Source: Pleodorina starrii (taxonomy: Eukaryota > Chlorophyta > Chlorophyceae > Chlamydomonadales > Volvocaceae). Taken from it: a stretch of DNA of 64,000 nt. The notes beneath the pieces are model-generated. The model did not search any database and was not told the DNA's origin. It worked only from the letters and a program-made list of their open reading frames with translations. Both the position numbers and the translations under genes were made by a program. Of this stretch, positions 45,295-54,890 are shown piece by piece (position 1 is the stretch's first letter; each line of letters begins with the position of its first letter). The stretch lies in the NCBI GenBank assembly GCA_030267565.1, contig BRXU01000002.1, forward strand, positions 6,329,501 to 6,393,500, given 5' to 3'.

Positions 45295-46087
45295 CGGTGT
45301 AGCAGCCCAGATCCTTGAGCGACCGCGCGAACACCTTGTCGTACCGCTGCATGAGTTCTTTGAACTGCGCTTTCACGGCCGGTGTCATGTCCGGCCGTTC
45401 ACACCAGGTAAAGCCGCCTTGCTCATCCTTGACGAACGTCGTGCCCTCCCCAGGATAGCGCTTGCCTTCCGGGGTGGTCATGGATGGGAGCGACGGGCCA
45501 GGTGCAAGACGGGCGCCAGCGGTCGGCTGGGGCGGCGCCGATGGTGGTGGCGGTGGCGGCGGCGGCGGAGGTGGTGCTGGCGGCGGCGGCGGTGGAGGCT
45601 GAGGCACCAGCGTCACCACTGGCGACGCTTGACCGTCCGGTGCTGGAGGAGGTGCTGGCGGTGCAGGCGGCGGCACTGGTGGCGCCACCGGCGACGACTG
45701 CCCAGCCTGCGCCGGCGGAGGTACTGGTGGTGTCGCTGCTGACTGGGATGGCGACGGCTCCGGCGGCGCACTCTGCCTGGAAAGCAGCTGCGCCAGCCCT
45801 CCCAGTTCCCCGACCGGCTCTGACTGCCTTGCCTGCTGCACGACCGGCCGGTGGGATTCCAGGTGGACGGCCGGGAAGGTACGGATGCCGTCCACCGGCG
45901 GGATGAACGGTGGCGTGCTCCCTGCATACCCATGCACGACCATCAGAAGGAGCAGTAACAGCGTCGAGCTGACGCTGCCGCACGTCCAGCGCTGGCTGCG
46001 GCCGGGGGCAACCGTGCTACCGTGGAAGTCGGCAGATGCTGTGTCGCCGCCGTCTGAAATGGCACTCCCGGTTGCAGCCCCTGGCAT
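45185..46087 (-). CDS. Proline-rich linker and N-terminal part of reverse transcriptase
   Basis: Contains a hydrophobic stretch (VSSTLLLLLLMVV, about residues 39-51) that could be a membrane segment or chance. Long PPPPAPP runs follow. The last 70 residues (MTPAVKAQFKELMQRYDKVF to QIQEENVR) are the fingers start of Ty3/gypsy RT. The RT continues in another frame from about 45190, so a one-base change splits the enzyme. Confidence 0.8.
   Translation of the reverse strand: MPGAATGSAISDGGDTASADFHGSTVAPGRSQRWTCGSVSSTLLLLLLMVVHGYAGSTPPFIPPVDGIRTFPAVHLESHRPVVQQARQSEPVGELGGLAQLLSRQSAPPEPSPSQSAATPPVPPPAQAGQSSPVAPPVPPPAPPAPPPAPDGQASPVVTLVPQPPPPPPPAPPPPPPPPPPPSAPPQPTAGARLAPGPSLPSMTTPEGKRYPGEGTTFVKDEQGGFTWCERPDMTPAVKAQFKELMQRYDKVFARSLKDLGCYTGEMGPARIELVHDRPIWQPQRQHSPLELQIQEENVR
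45530..45700 (-). repeat. GGC/GGT-rich low-complexity sequence encoding polyproline
   Basis: Triplet-like GGTGGCGGC repeats on the plus strand encode proline runs in the retroelement frame. Confidence 0.8.
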
Positions 46088-46383
46088 GCCCGCCTCGCGC
46101 GCAGCAGACGAGCCCGGAGGCGCTGCTGGCTCTGCGCGACCTGCTGCTTGTACTGACGTGCTTGCTCTGCGGCCTCCTGCATGATCCGGTGCTGACGGCG
46201 CGCGAGCTTCTTGCGGCGCCGCATCATGCGCTTCGCCAGCAGCACTTGCTGCTGGCGTATGCCCTGCTCATGCATGCGGAGCGCCTTCACGATGTCGCCG
46301 CCGCACTGATCGATCAAGCCCGCCGCCACGGCATCGCTGATGCCGCAGCGATACCGCAGGTACTCCACGGCGGCCGCTCGCAT
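45943..46383 (-). CDS. UBA-like helix bundle and basic coiled coil in the retroelement polyprotein
   Basis: Residues about 4-40 (EYLRYRCGISDAVAAGLIDQ, then CGGDIVKALRMHEQ) resemble a UBA/CUE ubiquitin-binding three-helix pattern. A strongly charged Arg/Lys/Gln helix follows (residues 40-95), probably coiled coil. The last 35 residues appear to be out of frame. The similarity to UBA is by eye only. Confidence 0.5.
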   Translation of the reverse strand: MRAAAVEYLRYRCGISDAVAAGLIDQCGGDIVKALRMHEQGIRQQQVLLAKRMMRRRKKLARRQHRIMQEAAEQARQYKQQVAQSQQRLRARLLRARRACQGLQPGVPFQTAATQHLPTSTVARLPPAAASAGRAAASARRCYCSF

Positions 46384-47032
46384 GACCTCCGCTGACGGCG
46401 GTGGTGGCGGTGGTGGCGGCGGTGGAGACGCTGGCGGCGGCGGCGGTGGCGGAGGTGGCGGTGGCGGAGGTGGCGCGCGGTGGCGGCGGAGACGCCGGCG
46501 GCGGCGGCGGTGGCGGTGGCGGAGGTGGCGGTGGCGGTGGCGGCTGCTCAGCTACGGTGCCATATACCTGGATGTCCGTCTCCTCCGTCCTTGCTCGAAT
46601 CGTGACTGGCTCGCCGCCGAACCCGCCGAACTGCACCGTCGGAACTGGCGCCAGCTGGTTGACATTTGCGCGGTTCCTCAGGAAGGTTTGACCCAGCACG
46701 ATGTCACAGTACTGGTCTGCGACGACGGGCCAAGGCTTAGCTGGGTCCGGATGCAGGACAATCCAGCGTTCCCCCAGCCGCAGGTGCAATTCTGAGCCGT
46801 CGATGCTGCCTGCTGACTCAGTTGGCCGCATGCAGCTGATAGTCGTGCAGCGCCACCGGCCTGCGGTTGTAGGGGTGCTGACGCCGCAGCAGCCACTTGG
46901 CGCTGACGGCGACGGTCCCGAAAAATCCCGTATCGACCCCCACTGTGCTCGCGTTGAGTACCATGGGCGGCCCCGCCAAGACGCCTGTCTTGCGGGCAAG
47001 GCAGGCTTGCAGTTGGCCCGGCTCCGGTCCAC
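46268..47032 (-). CDS. Second retropepsin-like domain, C-terminal half, and polyproline linker
   Basis: Meaningful from about SAGSIDGSELHLRLGERW. It contains CDIVLGQTFLR (plus strand about 46685-46715), the hydrophobic-hydrophobic-Gly motif that follows the flap in retropepsins. Polyproline follows, and then the frame is lost. The N-terminal half with its DTG triad is in the neighbouring frame (46818-47948). Confidence 0.7.
   Translation of the reverse strand: MDRSRANCKPALPARQASWRGRPWYSTRAQWGSIRDFSGPSPSAPSGCCGVSTPTTAGRWRCTTISCMRPTESAGSIDGSELHLRLGERWIVLHPDPAKPWPVVADQYCDIVLGQTFLRNRANVNQLAPVPTVQFGGFGGEPVTIRARTEETDIQVYGTVAEQPPPPPPPPPPPPPPPPASPPPPRATSATATSATAAAASVSTAATTATTAVSGGHASGRRGVPAVSLRHQRCRGGGLDRSVRRRHREGAPHA
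46400..46550 (-). repeat. GGTGGCGG low-complexity sequence
   Basis: Almost pure GGC/GGT repeats over about 150 bases. The retroelement frame switches here, and this is a likely place for slippage or assembly error. Confidence 0.85.
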
Positions 47033-47948
47033 AGTCCAGGATGGGCATGGTCACGTGCGGCCGGTCCTGGCCGGACGTGAGGCCGTGCGCGCGGATGTGC
47101 TGCAGCTGCGCCGCGTGGCTCGATCCTGCGGACATCGGGGCGTCGTCCGCAAAGGTGACACGGTGGGCCTGGGGCCTGTACCGCTCCTGGCTTGGGGCAC
47201 GGCTGCTGCCACGGCCCACCGGCTGTTCGCCCCGGCAGCCCGCACTGCGGGTCCGGGAGCGCGAGCGACCATGCACACGCCAGTCCTCTTCGCTGGAGGC
47301 GCTGTGGGAGCGGCGGCGGCCCCGGTAGTCAGGCCGAGGGCTGCGGCGACGGTGTCGGCCTGCTGGGCTGTGCCGCCGAGGCGGCGGCGATCGATCACCG
47401 CGAGGTGGCGAGCGCGGTGGTGACCGCACGCCGCGTGGTGGCGAGCGCGGCCGCGGGCTACGTGATGCGCGGCGCAGCATGCCCCTCACCGGCACCTCCC
47501 GCTGGCGCTGATCGGAGCCCTCTCGCTGGCCCCTGTAGCCCTCCGCCACACTGCGCTGCCCAGGCACCTCCTGCTCCTGACGCGCCGCCTCCTGCTGCCT
47601 CCGCCGCTGCGTGGCGGCCTCAGCCTCCCGGCGCGCCGCCTCGGCGCGCTTCCGAGCCTCGCTCTCCTGAGCCCGGCGGAACGCGTCGGCCAGGGTGTAG
47701 ACACCGATTGACGCCAGGGTCTGCCTGATCCGATGGACCTGGCGGCTGACACCAGTGTCCGTCACGCCCTCCTTGTTGACCAATTTCGCAGGATGAAGGT
47801 GCTCGAACACCCAGTCGGGCGGCAGCTCCTCGTCCATGTACAGATTCGGAGGAAACTGCAGGCGTGCCCGCAGGTCGCTGCTGAGCCCACCCGTCCCCTG
47901 GGCTGCCGGCACGGGCGCCCTGGATCCGCTGGGGCCCTCATGGGACAA
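46818..47948 (-). CDS. Arg/Ser-rich linker and second retropepsin-like domain, N-terminal half
   Basis: The first 90 residues continue the gag-pol frame after a frame change near 47950. A charged helical segment rich in R, E, A and Q follows (about 95-140). An RS/RSP-rich stretch (about 150-240) resembles SR-protein tails and is likely nucleic-acid binding. The last 80 residues contain GVDTGFFGTVAV, a DTG active-site triad in a hydrophobic context, which fits a retropepsin. It ends at 46818 where the frame changes. Confidence 0.7.
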   Translation of the reverse strand: MSHEGPSGSRAPVPAAQGTGGLSSDLRARLQFPPNLYMDEELPPDWVFEHLHPAKLVNKEGVTDTGVSRQVHRIRQTLASIGVYTLADAFRRAQESEARKRAEAARREAEAATQRRRQQEAARQEQEVPGQRSVAEGYRGQREGSDQRQREVPVRGMLRRASRSPRPRSPPRGVRSPPRSPPRGDRSPPPRRHSPAGRHRRRSPRPDYRGRRRSHSASSEEDWRVHGRSRSRTRSAGCRGEQPVGRGSSRAPSQERYRPQAHRVTFADDAPMSAGSSHAAQLQHIRAHGLTSGQDRPHVTMPILDCGPEPGQLQACLARKTGVLAGPPMVLNASTVGVDTGFFGTVAVSAKWLLRRQHPYNRRPVALHDYQLHAAN

Positions 47949-50900
47949 GGCTGGCCCCCTGAAGTCGCCGTGCCTGGCACCACCGCCCTCAGCGGGTGCC
48001 GGGTTGACTCCACGGTGCTGGGGTGCGCGGCTGCGGTGCTGGCCGCCCGATGCTTGCCGGTCGACGGCCTCGTGGCTGGGGCCCCCCGGCGGTGGCGCAG
48101 GAATCCGCGCCGCTCTCCTTGGTGCTGCGGCACCGGCCCACTGGGCGGCGCCTGCCCGCTGCCTGGCTGGTCAGGGTCGCCCTCATCAAGCAGCTCGACG
48201 TCAAGATACTCTTCAACCTCCACAGCGCCGAACCCCTGCTCCTCGTCCGCCTCCATGATCTCAGGGTTGTCGCCTACCCCCCTGGTCATGAGCACGGTCG
48301 CCGTGGCGCCAAGTGAAGCCAGAAGCCCGCGCGCGCACAGCACCTGCGACTCCTCCAGCGGCTCCATGGACAGATAGGCGGGGGCTTCTTGGGCATCCTC
48401 CGGCCAAATGCGGCAGTGCGGCACTGGGAACCGTTCCGCGTTCATGCGCAGGCGGTGGAGGAGATCCGTGCCGAGCAGCACCGAGAAGCCGCAGGCGTCC
48501 GCTGTCGCCTCGCTGACGACGATGAACACGCTGGTTGTCTCCACCTGCCACGGCGTGCCCGGCAGGTAGGTGAGGTGCAGCTGGACTTGCCCCAGAGGGG
48601 CCTGCGCGCCTGAGCCCGGCCCGTTGCCCGTGTTCAGACGCGTTGCCGTGGTCTGCACGCTGTACCCGGCCTGGCGTGCCACCTTGACCGACACCAGCCC
48701 CACGGACGAGCCAGTGTCGGGTAGCACCGAGAGACCCTCCCACAGCAGCGCGTCACCCTTGAACTCCCGGACGGCGATGGAAGTGCAGGGCGCGCGGTTG
48801 CGCAGGCGGTGTATGCCATACGAGGCCCCTCGGTACCCGTCGTCCAGGCGCTGGCGCTGATCCGGCGGCATGGCGGCGTACATGCCCACGGTGACGACCG
48901 CAGGGTCCGCGTCCGGGTGCTGCGGGTGCCACGAGCTGCCCGCCGGCACAGCCACTGGCTGTCCAGCACCCCCGCCACTGGACGGGGTGGGCGCAGCAGC
49001 TGCCAAGGCACTCACCACGGGTCCACCGGCGGCGTCTGCCACTGAGGAAGCACCGCCAGCCTGCGGGTCGGAGATCGCGGCCGCGCAGGGCACCTGCTCT
49101 GGCGCCTCCGCAGCGTCGCCGGCCGGTGCAGCGGTTGGGCAGGGAGACGGTGGAGCGGCTTGGGCTGGCTCCTCGGTGCTCTGCTGGGTTGGAGCGGTCG
49201 CCACGCGGAGGAACGCCTCCAGGAACTGAGGCCACTGGGCCTGCAGCTCACGGGGGGCATGGGCGCCGAGCTCCACCTCGCGCACGAGCCCATCTGGTCC
49301 AAGAACTGACAGCCTCAGCACACCGTTGACGCCACGTGGCTGCAGGGCCCGTGCCTGCGTCGGCAGCAACGCAGGCTGCAGCTGCGCGAAGCCCTGAGGG
49401 AAGGCCTCACGCCCTGCAAGCGAAGTGCTCGGCCAGCCCGCGTCCGTCAGGCCGGGCGGTGCGGCACGGGCTGCGGCTGGGGCTGCACAGTCGCCCGCCT
49501 GATCAGCAGCAGCCTGCTGCTGGCGGCGCTGATCGGCGGCCGTGATGACCAGCGAGGTCGCCACCGCCGGCGCCGATGGGGCGCTGTCCCCGAAGGCGGC
49601 GCCGACTGCTGAGTTCCCTCCCCAGCTGGCTGAACCCAGGCCGGTACCGTTGAGCGCCGGGCCAGAGGGAGGCGCATCGCCGCGTGGCTGGGGTCGCTGC
49701 ACGACGACCGTGATCCGCGCCCGCTCCAGACCCACGGGGCGGGAGACCATGGTCGTGGCGTAGTCCGCCGCCTCCACGTCTTCCACCCCACGCGTGGCGA
49801 GCGTGGTCGACTGGCGGCGGCACGGTGGCGGCGGCGGACGCTTGTTGGCGGTGCGCTCCCCGGCCCGCTGGGCCGCGAAGCAAAAGTCCCGGCTGTGAGT
49901 GGCCCGGTTGCCCTCGCACCCCGGGTAGTCACACGGGGGCATGCTGCCCGTGATGGGGCCGGGCTCCGACAGCTTGTGGCGGTCCCCCCTGCTGGCGCCG
50001 CCGCTCGAGCTGCCGTTGCCGCTGCCGCTGTTGCCGTTGCCGGTGGCCTTGCCGCGTTGGTCGGTCCGGCTGTCCGCCTGGCGCTGCGACTGCTGCGGCG
50101 GCCGTGACGATGAGGCACCAGCACCGGAGCTGGCCCGCTGGGCCAGGGCGGTCATGGTGGTGGTGAGCTGGTTTAGCTGGGCCTGCATGTCACGCATCTG
50201 CTTGGCTAGGCCGTCACTGCCGGCCTGCTCCGTGGTCGAGAGCACACGCTCCGATTTACGCCGTGACGCCTGCTCCTCTGCCGCAGTGAACGCCAGCATG
50301 GAGTTTGCGTAGTAGTGGTTGGCAATCGCCACCACGAAGTCCAGGGTCCAGCCCTTGGACCGAGAGTTGCCCCCACTGGACCGCACGAACTCCTCGCTGA
50401 TGTAGTTCTTCATCCTCTCGTCGTGCAGACCATGCCAAAACCAGCGCGCCAGGTCATGCTGGCTGACAGTGCCCTCCTGCAGGCGTGCGGCGAGGGCCTT
50501 GTAGCGCTCCGAAGCCGTGTGCGGGGCCTCATTTGCGCGCTGCTTGAACGACACCATGGCCTCCTTGGCCTTGGGGTCAGCTATGTCGTACTGCGCGGCC
50601 GCCCGGTCCAGGAAAAAGTCCCAAAGGTCTGGCACGCTGGTGCCATCGGGCTTCTTGAACGCCGCGCCCTGATAGTCGGCCTCCGCCTTGCCGGCCGCCA
50701 CCCAGGCAGCCAGGTGGTCGGCCTCAATCTCCTCCGCGTGCTCCTCGCACCACGTGGCAAAGACCGTTACCTCGCCACGCTCCTCCTCAGAAGCCCCATC
50801 CTTGCCTGGCTTGGGTTGCATGATGCCGGTCTTGCCGGTGAAGATCGTGAAGAAACGCTTGAGGACGGCCTCCACCTTGTTCAGTTGCCCGAAGAGCACC

Positions 50901-51577
50901 ACCGTCGCCTTGTACCCCTTGATACGTTGACGGTATGTCCGAAAGGCGCCAGGAGCGCCATCGTAACGCGGCGGGTCCCACGCTGAGCTGTTCTGCATGG
51001 CACCGTCGCTGATGTCGAACACGGCGCTAGCCGGGTCCTTCACAGCTCCGAGAGACGGCGGTGGGACAGGCGGTGGACGAGGCGGATCGTCCTCACCCTC
51101 TGACGACGCTGCGGTGGGCTCTAGCCCGCGGCGCAGGTCAGGCTGCTCCCCAGCCGCGCTGGCAGGCTGGGGTTGGGTGTCGGCTGTGACCACAGCGCCG
51201 ACCCCTGCAGCTGAAGTACTTGGTCCGGCACCGCTGGTGCCGGCGCCTGAGACGGAGGCGATCGACGGCCTTGCGACTTGCATAAGCCGGGATGGAAGCC
51301 CTCCAGCGACTTGAAACTCTTGACCACCAGGCTCCGAGGTGGTTGTCGAGCGGTCGTCGCTCAGATCTTGGTCTACCCTTTGCCTGGGTGACGGTGGGGC
51401 AGTGCCGGACCGTCCGTCAGCAAGTGCACGCAACGCTTGCTGCTGTGCAATGAGCTCCTTTTGAGTGCAACGTGCCTCGTAGCGCTCAGCGTGGGTAAGT
51501 GAGCGAGACTTAACCGGGGTCAGGAAGGGCAGCGCCTTCACCACGTCGTCGACCGACTGACTAGGTTTAGGAGCCAC
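47762..51577 (-). CDS. Gag and aspartic protease (gag-pro) of the retroelement
   Basis: 1271 codons; the last 60 or so are probably out of frame. The N-terminal third is low complexity. Residues about 200-430 form an alpha-helical gag core (YDGAPGAFRTYRQRIKGYKA, DLWDFFLDRAAAQYD, LARWFWHGLHDERMKNYI). A Gln/Ser/Gly-rich tail follows, with a zinc-knuckle-like CxxxxC-x6-H-x4-C near residue 550 (CDYPGCEGNRATHSRDFC). Near residue 950 the motif LPDTGSSVGLV is a classical retropepsin triad, followed about 80 residues later by VLLGTDLLHRL. Gag would pack the RNA and the protease would cut the polyprotein. The ATG at 51577 is the first in frame after the leader. Confidence 0.87.
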   Translation of the reverse strand: MAPKPSQSVDDVVKALPFLTPVKSRSLTHAERYEARCTQKELIAQQQALRALADGRSGTAPPSPRQRVDQDLSDDRSTTTSEPGGQEFQVAGGLPSRLMQVARPSIASVSGAGTSGAGPSTSAAGVGAVVTADTQPQPASAAGEQPDLRRGLEPTAASSEGEDDPPRPPPVPPPSLGAVKDPASAVFDISDGAMQNSSAWDPPRYDGAPGAFRTYRQRIKGYKATVVLFGQLNKVEAVLKRFFTIFTGKTGIMQPKPGKDGASEEERGEVTVFATWCEEHAEEIEADHLAAWVAAGKAEADYQGAAFKKPDGTSVPDLWDFFLDRAAAQYDIADPKAKEAMVSFKQRANEAPHTASERYKALAARLQEGTVSQHDLARWFWHGLHDERMKNYISEEFVRSSGGNSRSKGWTLDFVVAIANHYYANSMLAFTAAEEQASRRKSERVLSTTEQAGSDGLAKQMRDMQAQLNQLTTTMTALAQRASSGAGASSSRPPQQSQRQADSRTDQRGKATGNGNSGSGNGSSSGGASRGDRHKLSEPGPITGSMPPCDYPGCEGNRATHSRDFCFAAQRAGERTANKRPPPPPCRRQSTTLATRGVEDVEAADYATTMVSRPVGLERARITVVVQRPQPRGDAPPSGPALNGTGLGSASWGGNSAVGAAFGDSAPSAPAVATSLVITAADQRRQQQAAADQAGDCAAPAAARAAPPGLTDAGWPSTSLAGREAFPQGFAQLQPALLPTQARALQPRGVNGVLRLSVLGPDGLVREVELGAHAPRELQAQWPQFLEAFLRVATAPTQQSTEEPAQAAPPSPCPTAAPAGDAAEAPEQVPCAAAISDPQAGGASSVADAAGGPVVSALAAAAPTPSSGGGAGQPVAVPAGSSWHPQHPDADPAVVTVGMYAAMPPDQRQRLDDGYRGASYGIHRLRNRAPCTSIAVREFKGDALLWEGLSVLPDTGSSVGLVSVKVARQAGYSVQTTATRLNTGNGPGSGAQAPLGQVQLHLTYLPGTPWQVETTSVFIVVSEATADACGFSVLLGTDLLHRLRMNAERFPVPHCRIWPEDAQEAPAYLSMEPLEESQVLCARGLLASLGATATVLMTRGVGDNPEIMEADEEQGFGAVEVEEYLDVELLDEGDPDQPGSGQAPPSGPVPQHQGERRGFLRHRRGAPATRPSTGKHRAASTAAAHPSTVESTRHPLRAVVPGTATSGGQPCPMRAPADPGRPCRQPRGRVGSAATCGHACSFLRICTWTRSCRPTGCSSTFILRNWSTRRA

Positions 51578-51856
51578 TGCTGCAAGCTGCCACAGAACAC
51601 GCTGGAGAGAGAGCCTAGATCAGGAGTGCGCTAAGACTGGAAACTGGTCTCGGCGCGGGTGCTCGGCCACGAGGCTCGACTGAACAGACTTGCTGCGGAA
51701 ATGCAGGCAACCCTAGCAGACAGACAGGTGCGACTGCACCAAAGCAAGGCCGCGCCTAGCTCGGGAACTACCGGAGCTGATCACAGGCCGCCGCAATGCG
51801 CCTGGACTCCGGCTTCGAGATTTCCCCCGAAAGCCCCTCTTGTCTTTAGCTTGACA
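51578..51856 (-). other. Leader or LTR remnant upstream of gag
   Basis: 279 bases between the gag ATG and the array core. I find no TG...CA LTR, no tRNA primer-binding site I can name, and no match to the other end of the element. Confidence 0.4.
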
Positions 51857-52326
51857 GTCGTGGGTTTCTGAGCCTTCTCCGGCGGTGTCTCTCACTCGTT
51901 CCTGTTTGGTTGACTTAAGCTGGCAAGTATGGGTGAGTGTCTTGGCAGCTCTTGTCGCCTCCAGCACAGTGCATGGCTAGCTGGCCCATTGGCTCTACTT
52001 TTCAAGAGTTTGGAACCCACTGCAAGGCATACATACACAACAAAGGAATGTATTGAACAGGTTTTTCTCAAAACATTGTGATGCTGGGTCATACATACAT
52101 ACTACACAGCTCACCATGGCCATGCCAGCCACCATTCCACATGAAAGCGTGATCCAATGGTACATTTCAGATAGTGTTTTTATGTGCAGGTCATCAGCAT
52201 GGCAATGGATGGAGGATGCAAACTGTAGCCACATGTGGGCCAATAATAGGTGGGATGGATATTTTGAACTGGGATCTGCACATACAATCCCTAAACATAT
52301 ATAGTCATACTTAGTTATGCAGTTTT
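51857..52326 (-). repeat. Array core, 3' part
   Basis: The core resumes at GTCGTGGGTTTCTGAG and runs to GCAGTTTT. No tRNA in this part. Confidence 0.83.
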
Positions 52327-52405
52327 CGGAGCTGCACCCATACAGACAGGGGAAACAGGTTATTCTTGACCCTATAACTTATGCCATTCGGCTAAACGAC
52401 CAATG
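52327..52405 (-). repeat. Array core, first 79 bases
   Basis: The start of another core, cut at GACCAATG by a hairpin element at almost the same position as at 36016. Confidence 0.78.
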
Positions 52406-53520
52406 ACAAGGGGTTGGTGTCGGCTTCCTTGAAGCCGGAAAAAGGGCGGGGCCCCACTAAATCCGTACGGGTTAAGTTGAGTGCTAGGGTGGCGAGGGCG
52501 TGAAGTAGTGTGAGAGTGTCGACATTCCTGTTGATAGACAGCCAGAGCTTTTTCCCGAAATGCCTGCTAGCCGAGTCGTTAGCAAGGCCTGCCGGCGCCG
52601 CACGAAGCGCGTCATCCCGTCGGGTGCATGAGCGCATGTGCGCATCGACCGAAATACGGCATTTCCAAAGCGAGCGGCGAGGGCGTCAAATGTGAGAGTG
52701 TCGACATTCCTGCTGATAGGCAGCCAGAGCTTTATATCTGAAATGCCTGCGGCTTCAGCAATCCGACCCATGTTTAGCATCGCGCGCCGTCTTGGCACTG
52801 TGCAACTCTTCCGGCCAGCGCATTGGCTGAAGTTACTTGACAGTAGACATGGAGTGTATCATTTACACATCACGCAGGCTGACTTGCCAATAGAAGGACA
52901 GCGGAACTGTTTGCGAGGGTTGCGACGACGTGCAGTTGCCGACGAGAGTGCACAGGCTTCGCTACTGAGGTATTCACCGTAGAGGAGGCTTGACTGCTTT
53001 AACATTAGGACAGGGAATGTAGAAGTCCATCCCCTAGGTTGCCGACTGGACTTGTTGGGCGGCCCGCTGAAGACCGCTGCATCATGCGTGCATTTGCGGC
53101 TTGGCGTCCAACAACCAGCAGTTTGCCCCTCATGGTTTGCTCCTTGCAACCTTTGTAATCGAAATGTGCGTCAAGTCGGTCGGACCGGGTAGCAGAGCTG
53201 TGGTGTGGTCGCGGGAAGAATGTTCGCAATGCAAACATAGTTGGTTGCCGAAACGAAGATTCATTTCACGCCGTCATGTCAGAAATCCACTTTGAGGAAC
53301 GATGAATCTTCTGGAAATAATTATAGGCCGAGAGGCGTTGGTTTGACCTTGGCCTCGGTCCATGGAGACTGCCGAACTGGTTTTTACTCGTGCGATGTTG
53401 GGTTCCAATAATAAATTTACCGTGCAATAAAGAATGTAATCTTTTACTTATGCAGTATTTCCGTTGGCCGAGATTCTGCACTTTTGTTAGGACACCACGG
53501 TTCACAGTCCACACGGACAT
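52406..53520 (+). mobile_element. Hairpin element copy 14, long type, 3'-truncated
   Basis: Starts ACAAGGGGTTGG and follows the long-type sequence. After 53460 it diverges and loses the heptamer array and the GC terminal hairpin, ending around CACACGGACATG. Confidence 0.8.
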
Positions 53521-54309
53521 GACACGTGTTGCCTGCGGCAACACTGCCCGGAGCAATTTGAAACGGTCGCACCGGGCGATGGGAGGGGGGTACGGCAGGA
53601 GGCGGGTAGGGGGTTTGCACGTGTTGGGTGTGGCCTGCAGTGCGTTTTTGTCCTCAGCGAGGGATGTTACAAGGACGGGGAAGGCGAAGAGGCCAACAAG
53701 CAACACCAGGGCCAACACTTGGGGCAAGCAGGCCCCAAGAGCAACCGCCCCGTGGCATGACTGAACATTAAGTATCCCGGGCCCCGGGGGCACCCCCGGC
53801 GCGAGAGGGTGTCCATGCCGGTGTCACGGCCGCAATCCCCTGCTCCCACAAATCCCAAGGGAATCCGCCACCCCCCCCCCCCCCCGGGCGTAAGGGAGTC
53901 CGCGGCCATGCAAGCCTCGCCCGCCGTAAGCTCCAGCTCCAGGGGTGCAGCGTGTCGCTCAGGAAATGGGGTGCCGGTGCCCCATACAGTTGCCTCCCCC
54001 TCTGCGTGCCCACCGTTTGTGTTGAGCGCTGGCTGCCCTGCCGGCCCATAAATATGCTAGCCGTCCCCATCTGGCCCGTATTGGGTTTTTGGTGTGCTGT
54101 GAGCCCCACCCCGTACCCCTCGAAGCCGCTTGTCTCTTCTCGGCCGCACGGTGCACCCTGACTGACCGACTCCTCTGCGAGTGCTGTGTCTTCCCCCTTT
54201 GGCCAGGACCCTCGTGCAACACAGCACCTCCCGGCCGATTCAGCGACGCGTGCCGTCCCTGTCCCCTTTGCCATGCACTCACTGCCTGAGGCACGTGACG
54301 CCCAGTTCC
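53521..54309. other. Unassigned GC-rich sequence
   Basis: No gene recognised. Contains the short perfect hairpin TGTTGCC-TGC-GGCAACA (about 53527-53543) and a C run of about 17 near 53871-53887. ORFs here are products of composition. Confidence 0.5.
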
Positions 54310-54890
54310 TTTGTGCCCGGTCCCGTGCGTGGTGCACCCCTCCCCTGCAGACCCCACGGTGTGCGCCGCCCCCCTTTCCCCTTGGCTCTGTTTCTCGTGT
54401 GGTGCACTCTCCCCGTGGTGCACGCCACCACCCTTCTCCTTATACGGTATTCGGTCTCACACTCAATGCACCCCTCCTGGCAACCCCAGCGGCGCACACT
54501 ACCCTCCTCCTTTCCCACCCTGTACTCGATGCCGCACGCCATGCGTCCCCTCCTGCTGTCCGAGCGGCGTGCATCACCCTTTCCTGTTTCCCCATGGACT
54601 CGATCCGCACGTGGTGCACCATGCCTCAGCGGCGCACGCCGCCCCCCCCCCCCCGGTCCCTTGGTAATTGGTCTCGCGCGTGATGCACCCCTCTTTGGCC
54701 GACCCCACGGTGCGTGTCGCTTCCCCTTTCTGCCTTGTGCCATATTCCGTGTGTGATGCACCCCGCCTACAGCCCCCCCGGTGCGCACCACCCTTTCCCC
54801 CCGAACCCGGCCCCGTGCGAGATGGGCCCCCCGCTGCCGTACCCACGGTGCACGCCACCCCTCCCCGTTGGAACCGGTCCCACGCGCAAC
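54310..54890. repeat. Degenerate CT-rich minisatellite, period about 60-75 bp
   Basis: About eight imperfect units share GTG(A/T)TGCACCCCTC, then CCC(A/C)CGGTGCGC, then CACCCTTTCC. This explains the long open minus-strand frame across the region. Confidence 0.7.

Larger units (their letters stand above)
40234..51856 (-). mobile_element. Large decayed Ty3/gypsy retroelement with PHD and methyltransferase-like domains
   Basis: The 11.6 kb block interrupts a core and reads on the minus strand. The order is gag with zinc knuckle, retropepsin, RS-rich linker, second retropepsin, proline-rich linkers, RT, RNase H, C5-methyltransferase-like domain, integrase C-terminal stub, PHD finger, Tudor-like stretch and adenine/N4-type methyltransferase-like fold. 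Coding frames change about six times. Flanking core sequence does not match across the block (about 0.6 kb of core is missing), and I could not find two LTRs. The element is either LTR-truncated or rearranged. Assembly indels could explain some frame changes. Confidence 0.85.

Noticed and set aside
45101..45742. Trp/Arg-rich plus-strand frame opposite the proline-rich linker
   Set aside because: Reverse-strand shadow of GGC/GGT repeats encoding polyproline in the retroelement.
40234..51856. Paired LTRs for the large retroelement
   Set aside because: I compared 40234-41086 with 51578-51856 by eye and found no shared stretch long enough to call LTRs.
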